A stretch of 64,000 bases of DNA from Phymatolithon calcareum (GCA_977006965.1 OZ345368.1:1488001-1552000); one strand, 5' to 3'. Shown: positions 20,604-33,026, counted from the stretch's first letter. Notes: generated from the sequence alone by a model not told the origin. Program-made: numbers and translations.

Positions 20604-20608
20604 GATAC

Positions 20609-23398
20609 GGATGGAGGTGAACTTTACGACTGGGGCATACGTTTCACCGTAGTCCACCCCATGCACCTGTCGGAACCCTTTCGCTACAATGCGAACTTTC
20701 GGGCCTGTATCCTTGACCTTGAAGACATACTTGCACGGTAGGACGTTCATGTCGGAGTTGCGAGGAACCAGCCTCCAAGTGTTGTTTCGGAGGAGTGAAG
20801 AATGTTCTTTCTCGATTTCTGGAGACCAGAAGTCGACATTCTCATTCGAAGTCGATTCCTTAAATGTCTGAGGTATTTGATGAGAAGACAAAGCGGATTC
20901 CGATGCGAGATTGACAGATTCGAAGGCAAGCATGGCAGTATGCGGGGGAGCATTCCAGAAGTCAGTCGGTGGTTTTGAGACCCGAGCTGACCTGCGAAGA
21001 GTGGGTTTGGCGATCATCGGTGTAGTTTCTTCAGATGCCGGTGGAATTGTAGGTTGTTCTCCATCGTCCGGATGCGGCCCGTCTTCGCTGGTCGCATCGA
21101 GGTTCTTGTTCCCCTCCTCTGAAATGTCATAAGCTTCAACTATATCATCACATATTTTGACCTCTGCGTTGTTTGGAGTGGCAGTGGATACATCCGTTTC
21201 AGCCTCACCTAATCCGCAATCCGATTCGTCGAACGTCACATCCCTTGACACGATCACCTTCTTGGAGCTCTGATCCCACAGCTTATACCCTTTGGACGAA
21301 GTCGCATATCCCAGCATAATGGCTTCACGAGTTCGAGAGTCGAGTTTCTTAACCTTCTTTTTCGGAATCACGTACCTAACACTTTATGCCAGATGAACGT
21401 AAGTGTCCCAAATCTGGAGCGGCACCCATCCATATGTGATGGGGGGTCGTGTTCGAAGGAAGTCCTCGTGACGTAATTCGATTTCGAACATACACAGCAG
21501 TAGCAAGTGCTTCAGCCCACAACTTCTTCTCGATGCCTCTGTGATGAAGCATCGAGCGCACCAAGTTGAGAAGGGTGCGGTTCATGCGTTCAGCCACCCC
21601 ATTCTGTTGTGGGGTGTATGCTACTGTGAGTTGCTGATGTATGCCGTGCTGTGCCAAATATGCCTTGAACTCGTTGGAAAGGTACTCGCCTCCGTTATCG
21701 GTCCTAATAGCCTTGAGCTTTGGTGCAGTCGAGAAGTCCTGAACGTTCAAATGCTTAAGCTTTCTACCTGTGTGGGTTTCAGCGTACTTGTGGAACTTTC
21801 GAAAACACTCAAAGCTCTCCGACTTTCTTCGCATGGTGTACACCGTGGTCCACTTGGAGTGATCATCTATGAATGTGATGAAGTATCGAGAGCCTCCAAG
21901 TGATGGAATGTCGATAGGACCTAAGACGTCGGAATGTACGAGGTTGAGGACAGCTTCAGAACGAGTAGTACTAGACTTTGGGATAGGAGCGCGATGACCT
22001 TTGCCGGCGAGACAACCTTTGCAGGGATGCACTGAGTTCGGACTGGGAGAAATTTTCACACCTTTGACCACCCCATGACGTACCATATCAGAGATACCAG
22101 ATGGGTGGACATGAGCGAGACGTTCATGCCAAAGCTGGAGGCTAGCGAAACAGGAAACTTCGGTAACTTTATATTCATCTGCAAGGTCAAGTGAGTAGAG
22201 ACTCTTGCGAAGTGTACCTGTAGCAATCGTGTCATGATTTACATTAACACAACGCCTGTTCTTGAACGTAATCCCATATCCACATTCATTTATCTTCGAT
22301 ACCGATAGTAGAGAGTATCCAAAGTCTGGTATGTGCATAACATCCTTCAGTTTGCATTTCGACGGCTTCCCATTGACATTGAGCGTAATGATGGCATCAC
22401 CTTTGCCTGCAATTGTGGCTTTTGCTTTTGTTCCCATTTCGACAGTTGACGACATTTCAGTATACGAGCAGAAGATGGAACGATCGAACGTCATGTGCGA
22501 TGTACTTCCAGAGTCAATGATCCATGACTTAGAGTTTTCGGGAATGTCGGAGCTGCGCACATTGGCCATGAGGCATACAAAGTCGGAATCGGACATCACT
22601 CGAGTGGGTACCGATTCATCAGTCAGAAATGCAGATGGTTTTTTTGCTTTTCATTTCGACGTTTGTAACCCTCTGGAGCAAGGTGAGGAAATTTGTTCCA
22701 ACATTTATGGCTCTTATGTCCGGATCGATGACAATGGTCGCAGTGGTCACGAATGCGTTCTCCATCACGTCTGGCAGTGAACAGTGCGGCAGTTTCAGAT
22801 TTGACGGTTGATTCCTCGACTCTCATAGACATGCGTTGCTCTTCTTGCAAAAGTCTGCGCTTCACAAATTCCAGAGAGAATGACTCATCTTCGTTGCCAA
22901 GAGCATCGAGTGCACTGATTAAGCTATCGTACCTTTCTGGAAGTCCGTTAAGTACAGCCATCGCCATTTCTTTGTCGTCGATATCGACACCCATTGACTT
23001 CAGGGTAGATGCGAGCTGTCGAATGCGGTTTGTATAGGCAATATTTTCTCGTCCTCGAGCATAGTGGCAGTATAGAGCTTGCGACGAGCAGCCAATTTGT
23101 TCAGAAGGGTATGTCGTTCGAAGATATTGAGAATCGACTGCCACATTTCCTTCGCCGTTTCCACATCTTGCACATGCTCGAGATGTTCGTCCGAGAGAGA
23201 AAGTCCTATAATCGCCTTTGCCTTGTTGTCACTTCGACGCCAGATAGTGAAATCGTCCGAGTCCCGTGCCGGTGGATCGTCCTCTATGAACTCGTCGAGT
23301 TCGCGGAATGATAGAACTAGCTGAATTTTCTGTTTCCAAGCGTGGAAATTGGTTTCATTTAACTTTTCAACCTTCAGCGTTCCTTGCGAGTTGTCCAT
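20609..23398 (-). pseudogene. Gag-pol of element 5, proximal part, broken
   Basis: ATG at 23396-23398 begins MDNSQGTLKVEKLNETN. A one-base loss near 23035 shifts gag (KILPIQTAF instead of KILPYTNRI). A slip in a run of T near 22640, after the CCHC knuckle (CDHCHRSGHKSHKCW), shifts it again. Protease (IIDSGSTSHMTFD) and integrase (DVLGPIDIP, RTDNGGEYLSNEF, QQNGVAERMNRT) are then open to 21376, where an inserted base gives a TAG next to the KCWYV segment. The remaining frame (20609-21371) covers the integrase C-terminus and the start of RT. Coding resumes at 15035 beyond the D element. Confidence 0.92.
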
Positions 23399-23974
23399 TT
23401 TGGGGAGTGGGGGTCTTCTATTCTTGTCGAAAATCCGTTCGGGGAGTCCACTGCGAGTTAACAGAAGTTAACTATCAAGGCAATCTATCCCTTATAAGAA
23501 ATTCCTTCGAGTCGGAATGACCCGGTCCTTGATCGGGGGATGGCTCGATGGCCGTATACCTCTTGTGGCGTTTTGGTACACCTGAACCTGCAGCCGGCAA
23601 CACGTACTGCAAGACGTTATGCAATCTTCTGAAGCGGGCCCCACTCAAAAACCGAAGGAAATCAAGCAAGGAGACACAACAGAAAGACCCTTGTGGTGTT
23701 TTGGTACACCTGAACCTGCAGCCGGCAACGCGTACTGCAAGACGCTTTGTGATCCACGACCGGGCCCTGCCAAAGACCAGAGGTAAATGAGCAAGGAGAC
23801 GGACCGGATGATCGGAGACGATGACTGAGACGGATCACTGAAGCGGGCCGTGCAAGAAAACAAAACGTAGTCAAGCAAGGATGCGCAAACAGGATAAATT
23901 GGTGAAGACGATGAAGATCGGGGAGGAAGGATGACTCCCGGAGATGATGATGCGCGGTGGTGTTGAAGCGCTGA

Positions 23975-23988
23975 CTGGGCCCATAACC
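23975..23988 (-). promoter_or_regulatory. Primer-binding site of element 5
   Basis: CTGGGCCCATAACC on the plus strand, adjoining the 5' LTR. The leader between this site and gag carries two inverted copies of the hairpin motif, near 23556-23617 and 23691-23744. Confidence 0.83.
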
Positions 23989-24429
23989 TGTTGATGGAGG
24001 TGAGGGATGAGATGAGGTGAAAGAAAAAGTTTGGTTTCTAAGATTCGGATGACGAGAAGATGAGTTGTGAGTAAATGAGTTCCTTGGTTTATTGACTTGG
24101 CGGACCTCAGGTCAAGACTATATAGGCCTGAGAACTCAATCAACTTGATCAAAAACCCTAATTGACGACGGAGACACTCTAACCCTAAACAAATTTGTCA
24201 TAATATCATATGACACGTGTAACATGAAAAATCAAGAATCATCTACTGAGTGAGGGGGGTATGATTATCACACTCTTATCATACTCTGACACGTGTCACT
24301 ACCAATCTTCATGATTCAAAGTTCTGAGACACTTTGACTTTCGACTTGACACGTGTACACGTGTACCGAGATCAAACCTTGATTTTGAAGTGTGACGCGA
24401 CGAGAGCTCCAAGCTTCACACTTTCAACA
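23989..24429 (-). repeat. 5' LTR of element 5
   Basis: Same ends as 13291-13731 (TGTTGATGGAG...CTTTCAACA) and the same 441-bp length, followed by the GGATA duplication. Confidence 0.94.
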
Positions 24430-27400
24430 GGATACAAAAATCGGAATGGAAAGCAAACGAAACCAGCTGCATTCCTGACCGATGAATCTGAACATGTTCG
24501 AATTATGTCCGATTCCGACTTTGTATGCCTGATGGTCAAGGTGCGCGATTCTGATATTTTCGAGAAGTCAAAGTCATGGATCATTGACTTTGGTAGTACA
24601 TCGCATATGGGATAGGGATATAACTTCTGCTCATACACCAAAATGTCTTCAACCGTCGAAATGGGAACCAAAGCACAGGCCACAATTGCTGGAAAAGGTG
24701 ATGTCATCATTACGCTTAACGTGAACGGCAAATCGTTAAAACGAAATCGCAAGGACGTTATGCACATACCCGACTTTGGATACTCTCTATTGTCTGTCTC
24801 AAAAATGGATGAGTACGCATATGGTATAACGTTCAAGAACAGCCGTTGCTATGTTAAAGCTCATAATGACACGATCGCAACAGGTACTCTACGCAAAAGT
24901 CTCTACTCTCTAGACCTTGCAGATGGAAATAAACTTAACGAAGTTTCCTGTTTCGCGAGCCTACAGCTCTGGCATGAACGACTTGCGCATGTTGACCACA
25001 CTGGAATTACCGGAATGGTAAACCATGGGGTGGTCTAAGGTGTAAAGATTGCTCCCAACTCACAGTCCACACATCCATGTAATGGTTGTCTTGCCGGCAA
25101 AGGTTATCGTGCTCCGATTCCAAAGTCCAGTAGTTCTCGCTCCACCGCTGTTCTCGATCTCGTACATTCAGACGTTCTTGGTCCTATCGACATTCCGTCC
25201 CTTGGAGGATCACAGTACTTCATCACATTCATCGATGATCACTCCAAGTGGACCACGGTATTCACCATGCGAAAGAAATCGGAGAGCTTTGAGTGTTTTC
25301 GGAAGTTTCACAAGTACGCTGAAACCCATACAGGTAGAAAGCTTAAGCACTTTAACATACAGGACTTCTCGAAAGCACCAAAGCTCAAAGCAATTAGGAC
25401 AGACAATGGAGGCGAGTACCTTTCAAACGAGTTCACGGCATATCTTGCGGAACACGGCATCCATCAACAGCTCACAGTCGCTTACACCCCGCAGCAAAAT
25501 GGGGTGGCTGAACGCATGAACCGCACACTTCTCAACTTAGTGCGCTCGATGCTCCATCACAGAGGCATCGAGAAGAAGTTCTGGGCTGAAGCGTTGGCAA
25601 CTGCTGTGTATGTGCGCAACCGAGTTACGTCACGAGGACTTCCTTCGAACACGACCCCCCATCACATATGGATGGGTGCCCCTCCAGATTTGGGACACTT
25701 GCGCGTATTTGGCGCCAAGTGTTGGTACGTGATTCCGAAGAAGAAAGTGAAGAAACTCGACAGTCGTACTCGTGAGGCGGTTATGCTGGGATACTCGTTG
25801 GCATCAAAAGGGTATAAGCTGTGGCATGCGGATTTGCGGAAAGTGATTGTGTCAAGGGACGTGACGTTCAATGAATCGGAATTCGGATTCGATGAGACCG
25901 AAACCAATGTATCACTTGAAACTCCTCAAATCAAAATGAGCGATGGTACGGTTGAAGGTAAGGTCATTTCGGATGTAGATGATAAGAGCATCGAGAAGGA
26001 CATTGACGAAGGTGAGCAAGCAGATGGTGGAGAACAACCTATATCTCCATCTGGTTCTGACGAAACATCTCCGATGATCGCCAAACCCATTCTGCGTAGG
26101 TCAGCTCGGGTCTCAAAACCACCCACTGACTTCTGGAACGCTCCCTCGCATACTGCTATGCTGGCCTTCGAGTACGTCAACCTTGCATCTGAAACCGGTT
26201 TGTCTTCTCATCAAGTGCCTCAGACCTTCAAGGAAGCGACTTCAATTAGAAATGTCGGCTTCTGGTCTCCGGGCATTGAGAATGAACACTCGTCACTAAC
26301 CCGCAACAACACTTGGAAGTTGGTCACTCGCAAGCCTGGCATGAACGTTCTACCGTGCAAGTATGTCTCCAAGGTCAAGGATACAGGCCCTAAAGTCCGC
26401 ATTGTTGCGAAAGGGTTCCGACAGGTGCATGGGGTGGACTACGGTGAAACGTATGCCCCAGTCGTAAAGTTCACCTCGATTCGTATCCTACTTGCAACTG
26501 TTGCTGTCCATGATTTGGAACTCTACCAAATGGATGTTGTTACGGCTTTCTTGCATGGTGACCTTGACGAAGACATCTACATGGAGGTTCCGTCTGGATT
26601 TCGTGATCCCAAGCGTCCTGGCCTTGTTTGCAAGCTCTTGAAGGCACTATACGGCCTGAAGCAAGCACCGCGACAGTGGCATGCCAAAATCGACAAGTTC
26701 CTCATCGACGAGCTCGGCTTCTCAAGTAGTCCCAATGATCCTTGTCTTTATGTCCGGCATAAGTCAAGCAGCATCATGATCATCGCGCTATATGTGGATG
26801 ACTTGCTGATTGCCGGAAACGATACTTCTGCTATTTCGTGGATCAAGGGAGAGCTGAAAAGCGATTCGATATGAAGGACCTTGGAGAAGCCAGTGTTTGT
26901 CTTGGACTTGAAATTCGCCGAGATCGCACACTTCGAACTCTTCACCTCTCGCAGTCGGTCTACGCTCAGTCAGTCTTGGAACGTTTTGGCATGGAGAACT
27001 CGAAACCAGCACCAACCCCTATGGAGTCAAGCAACAAGAACACCGGAACCGAAGAAGTCGACATCACCCAGGTCGACGATGAACAAGTTCCATACCGTCC
27101 AGCCATCGGAAGTTTCATGTACTTGATGGTTGGTACACGCCCAGACATCTCGGACTCGGTCGGAAAGCTGTCTTCGTTCTGCAAAAAGCCTCTGAAACGT
27201 CACTGGATGGGCGTGAAGCGTGTTCTGGGATATATTGCGGGTACTCGAGATCACGGAGTTTTGTTCGGTGGAAGTGGGAGTTTGGTTCCAATCGGTTACA
27301 CGGATGCGGATTGCGCGGGATGTGTTGAGACAAGACGGTCCACGAGTGGCTATGTGTTCCTTCTTGCAGGGGGAGCCAGAAGCTGGCGTTCAAAGAAGCA

Positions 27401-27754
27401 AACCATTGTCGCCACTTCAACATGCGAAGCGGAATACATCGCTTCGTGTGCCGCCGCCAAGGAATCTGTCTGGTTGTGAAGACTCATTGCCGATGTTCAA
27501 GGTCTCGAGAAGCCATCTTGTACACTGACAGTCAAAGTGCGATCGCGACCGGACGAAACACGGCCATCACTCAGAGGAACAAGCACATAGACATCCAATA
27601 TCACTATGTTCGTGATGTGTTTGCCACGGGCAAGATATCTATCAAGTATTGTAGTACTGAGTTGATGATCGCGGATGCGCTCACCAAGCCACTCGATCGT
27701 GTCAAGACAGCCAAGTTCGCACATGACATGGGTATATGCGCGAGGAAGTCGTAG
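24430..27754 (+). pseudogene. Gag end and pol of element 4, broken
   Basis: Continues element 4 after the nested insert. The protease active site reads DFG instead of DSG: the Ser codon at 24589-24591 is TTT. In-frame stops occur at 24613-24615 and 25036-25038. From 25039 to 26874 integrase and most of RT are open (DVLGPIDIP, RTDNGGEYLSNEF, YVDDLLIAGND). A one-base loss near 26860 (GELKSDSI for GELNKRFDM) and another break near 27477 interrupt the RT end and RNase H. The last part (TDSQSAIATGRNTAITQRNKHIDIQYHY) reaches the stop at 27754, just before the polypurine tract. Confidence 0.92.
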
Positions 27755-27760
27755 TGTTCC

Positions 27761-27775
27761 TCGATCAAGGGGGAG
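27761..27775 (+). promoter_or_regulatory. Polypurine tract of element 4
   Basis: TCGATCAAGGGGGAG directly before the 3' LTR. The same 15 bases, or close variants, precede every 3' LTR of families A and D in the window. Confidence 0.75.
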
Positions 27776-28218
27776 TATTGGAAGTGTGATTGCTTGGAGC
27801 TCTAGTCGCAAACACACTTCAATATCAAGGTATGATCTCGGTACACGTGTACACGTGTCAAGTCGAATGTCAAAGTGTCTCAGAACTTTGGATCAAGAAG
27901 ATTGGCAGTGACACGTGTGAAAGTATGATAAGAGTATGATAATCATACTCCCCTCACTCAGTAGATGATTCTTGATTTTTTCATGTTACACGTGTCATAT
28001 GGTAGTATGACAAATTTGTTTACGGTTAGTGTGTCTCCGTTGTCAATTAGGGTTTTCATCAAGTCTGGTTGTGTTCTCTGGTCTTATAGTCTTGACCTGA
28101 GGTCCGCCAATTGAATAAACCAAGGAACTCATTCACTCACAACTCATCTTCAACTCAACCAATTCACTCTAACCAAACTTTTTTTTTCACCTCATCTCCT
28201 CCCTAACCTCCAACAACA
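27776..28218 (+). repeat. 3' LTR of element 4, family A
   Basis: Starts TATTGGAAGTGTGATTGC (TG changed to TA) and ends CTCCAACAACA. Instead of host sequence or a primer site, it is followed directly by TTTCTTGTACGGGACAG, a segment that normally lies about 100 bases upstream of gag. Confidence 0.9.
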
Positions 28219-30155
28219 TTTCTTGTACGGGACAGATTGCCTCGATAGTTAACTTCGGTTGACTCGCTGTGGACTCCCCGAACAGATTTTCGACAAGAAA
28301 AGAATGCCCACGCTCCCTAAAATGGACAACTCGCAAGGAACGCTGAAGGTCGAGAAACGCAATGTGACCAATTTCCATGCTTGGAAACAGAAAATTCAAC
28401 TAGTACTATCATTCCGCGAACTTGATGAACACATTGAGGACGATCCACCAGCACGGGACTCGGACGATTTCACTCTCTGGCGTCGAAGTGACAACAAGGC
28501 AAAGGCTATTATCGGACTTTCTCTCTCGGATGAACATCTCGAGCATGTGCAAGATGTGAATACGGCCAAGGAAATGTGGCAGTCGATTCTGAATATCTTT
28601 GAACGACATACACTACTGAACAAACTGGCCGCTCGCCGCAAGTTCTATACCGCCACAATGCTCGAGGACGAAAAAATACTTTCTTATACGAACCGTATTC
28701 GCCAGCTCGCATCCACCCTCAAGTCAATGTGTGTTGATATCGACGACAAAGAAATGGCGATGGCTGTGCTTAATGGACTTCCGGAACGGTACGATAGCTT
28801 AATCAGTGCACTCGATGCTCTTGGGAACGAGGATGAGTCATTCTCGCTCGAGTTTGTGAAGAGCAGACTTTTGCAAGAGGAGCAGCGTATGTCGATGAGA
28901 GTCGAAGTATCAACCGTGAAAGCTGAGATGGAGAACGCATTCGTGACCACTGCGACAATTGTCATCGATCCGGACATAAGAGCCTTAAGTGTTGGACCAA
29001 ATTTCCTCACCTTGCTCCGGAAGGATACAAACGTCGGAATGAAAAGCAAACAAAACCATCTGCATTTCTGACTGATGATTCGGAACCTGTTCCTGTCATG
29101 TGTGATTCCGACTTTGTATGCTTGATGGCCAAGGTGCGCAATTCTGACATTTCCGAGAAGTCCAAGTCCTGGATCATTGACTCTGGAAGCACATCCCACA
29201 TGACGTTTGACCGCTCACTCTTCTGCACGTACACCGAACTGTCGTCTACTGTTGAAATGGGAACGAAAGCTAAGGCCACAATCGCTGGAAAGGGTGATGC
29301 CATTATTACGATCAATGTGAATGGGAAGCCGTCGAAATGCAAACTCAGGGATGCTATGCACATACCGGACTTTGGATACTCTTTACTATCGGTATCCAAA
29401 ATGGATGAGTATGGATATGGGATTACGTTCCAGAACAGTCGTTGCCATGTTAAAGCTCATGATGACACTGTTGCTACAGGAACACTTCGCAAGAGTCTCT
29501 ACTCACTCGATCTTGCAGATGGCAATAAAGTTACCGAAGTTTCTTGTCTTGCTAGCCTCCAGCTTTGGCATGAACGTCTCGCCCATGTCCATCCCTCTGG
29601 TATCTCTGATATGGTACGTCATGGGGTGGTCAAAGGTGTGAACCTAGCTCCCAATCCAATCTCAGAACATCCATGCAAAGGCTGTCTTGCCGGCAAAGGT
29701 TATCGCGCTCCTATCCCAAAGTCTAGTAGTACTCGTTCTGAAGCTGTCCTCAACCTCGTACATTCCGACGTCTTAGGTCCTATCGACATTCCATCACTTG
29801 GAGGCTCTCGATACTTCATCACATTCATCGATGATCACTCCAAATGGACCACGGTATACACCATGCGACGGAAGTCGGAGAGCTTTGAGTGTTTTCGAAA
29901 GTTCCACAAGTATGCTGAAACCCATACTGGGAGAAAGCTTAAGAATCTGAACGTTCAGGACTTTTCGACTGCACCAAAGTTCAAGGCTATTAGGACCGAT
30001 AACAGAGGCGAGTACCTTTCCAACGAGTTCAAGGCATATTTGGCACAACACGGTATACATCAGCAACTCACAGTAGCATATACTCCACAACAGAATGGGG
30101 TGGCTGAGCGCGTGAACCGCACACTTCTCAACTTGGTGCGCTCGATCATTCATCA
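28219..30155 (+). mobile_element. Truncated Copia element 7
   Basis: A short piece of leader, then gag, protease and integrase in plus orientation. The primer site and most of the leader are missing at the junction with the LTR at 27776-28218, and the copy is cut at 30155 inside the integrase by a C-family LTR. Confidence 0.85.
28322..30155 (+). pseudogene. Gag-protease-integrase of element 7, broken
   Basis: ATG at 28322 (MDNSQGTLKVEKRN) opens gag, which is intact to about 28925. There a small deletion removes the bases coding the segment before the zinc knuckle and shifts the frame; the knuckle itself (CDNCHRSGHKSLKCW) is readable in the shifted frame. From 29098 the frame is open through protease (IIDSGSTSHMTFD) and integrase (LWHERLAHVHPSG, CKGCLAGKG, DVLGPIDIP, RTDNRGEYLSNEF, QQNGVAERVNRT). 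The Gly after the second integrase Asp is changed (DNRG). It ends at 30155 with the insertion of element 8. Confidence 0.9.
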
Positions 30156-30614
30156 TGTTGGATGGAGGTTTTGAGGTTGATCGTTGAGTTGGTTGAGATG
30201 GTTGAGGTGGTTGAGGTGGTTGAGATGGTTGAGATGGTTGAGATGGTTGAGATGGTTGGGTTGTTTGTGAGATGTTCCTTGGTTTATTGAGTCGGGGCAT
30301 CAGATCCGGGTCTTATATAGGCCTCAGATTGAGGTTTGATAAGACTTCTGATGCTCATTGCACTACGAACTGTGATTAAATCAATCAACAAAAAAAAGAT
30401 TGAAATGTCGACTGTGATTGATTCAATCAACAAAATGATTGAATTACTGACAATGACAAGATCAATCGAGAAATTGATTGAACTGCTATATTTTCAGTAA
30501 ATATGAAAAAAACATGGATTGATTCTATCATAACATATGAGAAATGGTTAGAGACGTATGACAAAAGGATAATGTGTACTGCGACAAGAGCTCCAAGCAG
30601 TCACATTTCTAACA
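30156..30614 (-). repeat. 3' LTR of element 8, family C
   Basis: Plus-strand ends TGTTGGATGGAGG and CACATTTCTAACA. Bases about 30180-30262 hold roughly nine imperfect copies of a 9-base GGTTGAGAT-type unit, at the place where another LTR in this window carries a 70-unit expansion. Confidence 0.87.
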
Positions 30615-30635
30615 CGCCCCGTCGATCGAAGAAGC

Positions 30636-32554
30636 TTACGAACGTGCAGGATGCAACCCCATCTTTTCCGCGAACTCGGATACTTTGATTCGACTTAGGG
30701 GTTTCGTAAGTGCATCAGCGATCATGAACTCCGTCGGACAGTACTTGAATTCCACTTTCTTGGTTGCCACAGCTTCGCGAGCATAGTGATATTGAATATC
30801 AATATGTTTGTTTCGTTCCGTAATTGCCTCGTTCTGAGTGGATGATATAGCGCCTCGGTTGTCCGAGAAGATGAGCGTGCGAGATGGCTTGTTGAAACCA
30901 AGTATGTCGGAAATCAATCGCGAAAGCCAGACTGCTTCTTTCGCGGCGGCACATGCGGCAATGTATTCAGCCTCACATGACGATGTCGCGAGAATGGTTT
31001 GCTTCTTGGATCGCCAGCTAATTGCTCCCCCTGCAAGCATGAAGACGTACCCACTTGTCGACTTGCGAGTTTCTTGACAGCCTGCCCAGTCGGAGTCGCT
31101 ATACCCCACTGAAGTCAAACTTCTGTCTTTGCCGAATAGAATCCCATGATCACGAGTTCCGGCAATGTACCGTAAAACACGCTTAACAGCCATCCAATGG
31201 ATTTGCAGTGGATTGTCGCAAAAGGAAGAGAGTTTTCCGACAGCGTCCGAGATATCCGGCCGACTTCCAACCATCAGATACATGACGCTTCCAATTACAG
31301 GTCGATACGGAACCTCAGATGAAACGGAATCTGTGATGTCGAGTTCATGCACGGTACTGCATTTCTTGTACGGCTCCATCGGCGTTGGTACCGGTTTCGA
31401 ATTTTCCAAGTTAAACCGCTTCAAAACGGTTTCCGCGTATGACTTCTGCGATAGGTGTAATGTTCGGAGATCACGATCCCGACGGATCTCCAATCCGAGG
31501 AATATACTTGCGTTTCCAAGATACTTCATCTCGAATCGCCTGTTAAGCTCCCCCTTCATCCAAGCAATTGCAACATTGTCGTTGCCAGCAATGAGCAAGT
31601 CATCGACGTACAATGCAATGATCATAATGCTCTTGGATGTGTGCCGAACATAAAGACACGGGTCATTCTGCTTCTAAATCCGAGTTCAGTGATTAAGAAA
31701 TCATCAATCTTAGCATGCCATTGTCGGGGAGCTTGTTTTATCCCGTAGAGTGCCTTCAACAGCTTACACACGAGGTCAGGACGCTTTGGATCGCGAAATC
31801 CAGCGGGAACCTCCATGTAGATATCCTCATCCAAGTCTCCATGTAAGAATGCCGTGAGGACATCCATTTGGACAAGTTCGAGATCATGAACTGCCACCGT
31901 GGCGAGAAGAATCCGTATTGATGTGAACTTCACAACCGGGGCATATGTTTCGCCGTAATCCACTAAGTGCACCTGTCGGAACTCTTTCGCGACAATGCGA
32001 GCTTTCGGGCCAGTATCTTTGACTTTGAAAACGTATTTGCATGGGAGAACGTTCATCCCGGATTCGCGAGGTACTAATGTCCAAGTCTTGTTGCGCATGA
32101 GAGATTAGTGTTCTTTCTCAATCGCAGGGGACCAATAGTCAACGTTGTCTTTAGACGTCGCGCTTCTGAAAGTCTGCGGAACTTCTTGAGAAGACAAAGA
32201 AGTTTCAGTTTCAAAGTTGGCTGATTCGAGAGCCAACATGGCTGTATGCGGGCCAGTATTCCAGAAATCACTTGGTGGCTTTGACACACGGGTGGATCGA
32301 CGAAGTATGGGTTTCGCGACTAACTCAGGAGGTGCGTCAGCATTAGAAGTTGAGATTGATTCTTCTTTACAGCCACCGTCCTGACCATCACCGTTGTCCT
32401 TCCGTTCGTCCACGGTACCCTCCACTGCAACGTCCTCGGCTTTCACGACAACCTCACGGATGTTGACATAGTTGGGTTTCTTCTCGACCTTGATGATCGC
32501 TGGAGGAATTTCGGTAGCTTCCTCAGTTTCAAATACATCGTGAAAGCTTTGGTC
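30636..32554 (-). pseudogene. Pol of element 8 (linker, RT, RNase H), broken
   Basis: RNase H and the distal RT are open at 30636-31625 (YVDDLLIAGND, SDSDWAGC, TSSCEAEYIA, FSDNRGAIS). A frameshift near 31670 (after ITELGF) joins them to 31622-32098, which carries KVKDTGPKARIVAKEFRQ and ALYGIKQAPRQWHAKID. A stop at 32105-32107 separates this from the linker (RRSTRVSKPPSDFW, 32105-32446), which continues without recognisable motif to 32554. The RNase H third acidic position reads SDNRG rather than TDSQS, a lineage difference rather than obvious damage. Confidence 0.88.
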
Positions 32555-32998
32555 TGTTGTTGGAGGTTATGGATAAGATGGGGTGAATGAAAATGTTTGG
32601 TTGGAAAGAAATGGTTGAGGAGAAGTTGGGCTGTGAGTGAATGAGTTCCTTGGTTTATTGACTTGGCGGACCTCAGGTCAAGACTATATAGACCTGAGAA
32701 CTCAACCAGACTAGACCGAAACCCTAATTGACGACGGAGACACTCTAACCCTAAACAAATTTGTCATATTATCATATGACACGTGTAACATGAAAAAATC
32801 AAGAATCATCTACTGAGTGAGGGGAGTATGATTATCATACTCTTATCATACTCTGACACGTGTCACTGGCAATCTTCTTGATTCAAAGTTCTGAGACACT
32901 TTGACTTTCGACTTGACACGTGTACACGTGTGCCGAGATCATACCTTTATATTGAAGTGTGTTTGCGACTAGAGCTCCAAGGAACAACACTTCCAACA
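32555..32998 (-). repeat. LTR, family A, rearranged flanks
   Basis: Complete 444-bp LTR (TGTTGTTGGAGG...CACTTCCAACA). The left flank TGGTC lies in element 8 and the right flank TTAAT lies next to the primer site of an E element. They do not match, so this is not a simple solo LTR but a recombination or deletion junction. Confidence 0.85.
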
Positions 32999-33026
32999 TT
33001 AATGAAGGTTCTCGGGGCCCATAATC

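Larger units (their letters stand above)
13291..24429 (-). mobile_element. Copia element 5 (family A), minus, hosting the D element
   Basis: LTRs at 13291-13731 and 23989-24429 (441 bp each, about 16 differences by manual count) bound a minus-strand element. The 5-bp duplication GGATA is present at 13286-13290 and 24430-24434. Its pol is split at 15035/20609 by the younger D element. All recognition parts are present: polypurine tract at 13732, primer site at 23975-23988, and a complete but mutated gag-pol. Confidence 0.95.
11535..28218 (+). mobile_element. Copia element 4 (family A), split by nested elements
   Basis: The 5' LTR and gag lie at 11535-13290 and the remaining gag, pol and 3' LTR at 24430-28218. 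Element 5, which itself contains the D element, occupies 13291-24429. Removing the insert and one GGATA copy rejoins the sequence coding the residues after the CCHC knuckle. The left flank is TAAGG within element 3; the right flank is TTTCT and does not match, so the right junction has been rearranged. Confidence 0.9.
30156..32554 (-). mobile_element. Truncated Copia element 8 (C LTR)
   Basis: 3' LTR at 30156-30614, a degenerate polypurine tract (CGCCCCGTCGATCGA on the plus strand), then RNase H, RT and the integrase-RT linker on the minus strand up to 32554, where an A-family LTR begins. Its proteins are clearly more distant from the other copies, consistent with a separate lineage. Confidence 0.88.

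Noticed and set aside
22262-23324. Several plus-strand frames opposite the gag and pol of element 5
   Set aside because: They are antisense shadows of conserved Copia coding sequence and recur opposite every copy.
32555-32998. Simple solo LTR with target duplication
   Set aside because: The LTR is complete, but its flanks (TGGTC and TTAAT) differ and belong to two different elements, so it marks a rearrangement.
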